Below are positions 62,830 to 64,000 of a DNA stretch of 64,000 bases, one piece after another. A model generated the notes under the pieces. The model saw only the letters and a program-made list of their open reading frames with translations. It was not told the origin of the DNA and made no database searches. The stretch comes from Kitasatospora sp. NBC_01266 (GTDB lineage: Bacteria > Actinomycetota > Actinomycetes > Streptomycetales > Streptomycetaceae). A program made the translations under genes and the position numbers. Position 1 is the stretch's first letter. Each line of letters starts with the position of its first letter. The DNA is taken from contig NZ_CP108458.1 of NCBI RefSeq assembly GCF_036242395.1, forward strand, positions 5,394,001 to 5,458,000. The letters run 5' to 3'.

Positions 62830-64000
62830 ATGGCGGAGCTTACGATCCGGCCGGAGGAGATCCGGTCCGCGCTGGCCGACTTCGTCCAGTCGTACCAGCC
62901 GGACGCCGCCTCGCGTGAAGAGGTCGGCACGGTCACTGGCGCGGCGGACGGTATCGCCCATGTCGAGGGCCTGCCCTCGGTCATGGCCAACGAGCTGCTG
63001 AAGTTCGAGGACGGGACCCTCGGCCTCGCGCTGAACCTCGACACCCGCGAGATCGGTGTCGTCATCCTCGGTGAGTTCGGCGGGATCGAGGAGGGTCAGA
63101 CGGTGCACCGCACCGGCGAGATCCTCTCCGTGCCGGTCGGCGACGGCTACCTCGGCCGCGTCGTGGACCCGCTGGGTGCCCCGATCGACGGTCTGGGCGA
63201 GATCGCCTCCACCGGCCGCCGCGCCCTGGAGCTGCAGGCCCCCGGTGTCATGGTCCGCAAGTCGGTGCACGAGCCGATGCAGACCGGCATCAAGGCCATC
63301 GACGCGATGACCCCGATCGGCCGCGGCCAGCGCCAGCTGATCATCGGCGACCGCCAGACCGGCAAGACCGCGGTGGCGATCGACACGATCATCAACCAGA
63401 AGGACAACTGGCGCTCCGGCGACCCGAAGAAGCAGGTCCGCTGCATCTACGTCGCCGTCGGCCAGAAGGGCTCCACCATCGCCGCCGTCCGCGGCGCCCT
63501 GGAGGAGGCCGGCGCGCTGGAGTACACCACGATCGTGGCCGCTCCCGCCTCCGACCCGGCCGGCTTCAAGTACCTCGCCCCGTACACCGGTTCGGCCATC
63601 GGCCAGGAGTGGATGTACGACGGCAAGCACGTCCTGATCATCTTCGACGACCTGTCGAAGCAGGCCGAGGCCTACCGTTCCGTCTCCCTGCTGCTGCGCC
63701 GCCCGCCGGGCCGCGAGGCCTACCCGGGTGACGTCTTCTACCTGCACTCCCGCCTGCTGGAGCGTTGCGCCAAGCTCTCCGACGAGCTGGGCGCCGGCTC
63801 GATGACCGGTCTGCCGATCATCGAGACCAAGGCCAACGACGTCTCGGCGTACATCCCGACCAACGTCATCTCGATCACCGACGGCCAGTGCTTCCTGGAG
63901 TCCGACCTGTTCAACGCCGGCATCCGCCCGGCCGTGAACGTCGGTATCTCGGTCTCCCGCGTCGGTGGCTCGGCCCAGATCAAGGCCATGAAGTCGGTCG
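62830..64000 (+). CDS. atpA: F1Fo ATP synthase subunit alpha (3' end beyond window)
   Basis: 390 codons visible, open to the window edge. Non-catalytic nucleotide-binding subunit with Walker A GDRQTGKTAVA, the VAVGQKGSTIAAV block and ISITDGQCFLESDLFN. ATG start, 164 bp after atpH, with GGGAAG upstream. The remaining C-terminus and atpG, atpD, atpC should follow. Confidence 0.97.
   Translation, partial: MAELTIRPEEIRSALADFVQSYQPDAASREEVGTVTGAADGIAHVEGLPSVMANELLKFEDGTLGLALNLDTREIGVVILGEFGGIEEGQTVHRTGEILSVPVGDGYLGRVVDPLGAPIDGLGEIASTGRRALELQAPGVMVRKSVHEPMQTGIKAIDAMTPIGRGQRQLIIGDRQTGKTAVAIDTIINQKDNWRSGDPKKQVRCIYVAVGQKGSTIAAVRGALEEAGALEYTTIVAAPASDPAGFKYLAPYTGSAIGQEWMYDGKHVLIIFDDLSKQAEAYRSVSLLLRRPPGREAYPGDVFYLHSRLLERCAKLSDELGAGSMTGLPIIETKANDVSAYIPTNVISITDGQCFLESDLFNAGIRPAVNVGISVSRVGGSAQIKAMKSV

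Overview
The window is a very GC-rich actinobacterial chromosome segment, best read as Streptomycetaceae (Streptomyces or Kitasatospora). The basis is the codon use, many GTG/TTG starts, leaderless starts, small Cys leader peptides, and gene blocks that (from memory, not from a search) follow the S. coelicolor order around SCO5281-SCO5285 (kgd, two-component pair, rhomboid-like gene, lon) and SCO5353-SCO5371 (argS/lysA/hom/thrC/thrB/rho/rpmE/prfA/prmC/tsaC/glyA-like/rfe/atp). About 30 kb of more variable genes lies between these two conserved blocks.

Left block (1-11.3 kb): a Ser/Thr kinase cut by the window edge, the giant 2-oxoglutarate decarboxylase/dehydrogenase kgd, a response regulator-histidine kinase pair, a rhomboid-like membrane protein, and lon, whose upstream region carries a ClgR-type palindrome and an HspR HAIR-type element.

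Middle (11.3-40.5 kb): a vapBC toxin-antitoxin pair with paired operator-like repeats; a Cys leader peptide before a secreted propeller-like protein; GtrA and YhgE-like membrane proteins; a MarR-MFS drug-efflux module with a palindromic operator; a Pit phosphate transporter behind a PHO box; an NlpC/P60 endopeptidase; a YdeP-type molybdopterin oxidoreductase; a leader-peptide-linked cluster (ABC transporter, flavin monooxygenase, acetyltransferase) that looks like organosulfur or cysteine-derivative salvage; a tandem pseudokinase/kinase pair; an FAH-family enzyme, TetR regulator, DUF885 protein, second MFS pump and secreted trypsin-like protease; and a monooxygenase, GntR regulator and Cys-rich protein next to a tRNA-Arg.

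Right block (40.5-64 kb): tRNA-Arg(CCG), a stand-alone receiver protein, argS, lysA, the threonine branch (hom, thrC, thrB), rho, an LCP protein, rpmE behind a sigma-R-type promoter, prfA-prmC-tsaC-phosphatase as a translation/cell-wall operon, a serine hydroxymethyltransferase-like protein that has lost key catalytic residues, the wecA/rfe-type sugar-phosphate transferase, and the start of the F1Fo ATP synthase operon (atpI,B,E,F,H,A; atpA is cut by the window end).

Strongest points for a second look: the degenerate SHMT-like protein, the pseudokinase beside its apparently active paralogue, and the leader-peptide-controlled sulfur-type cluster.
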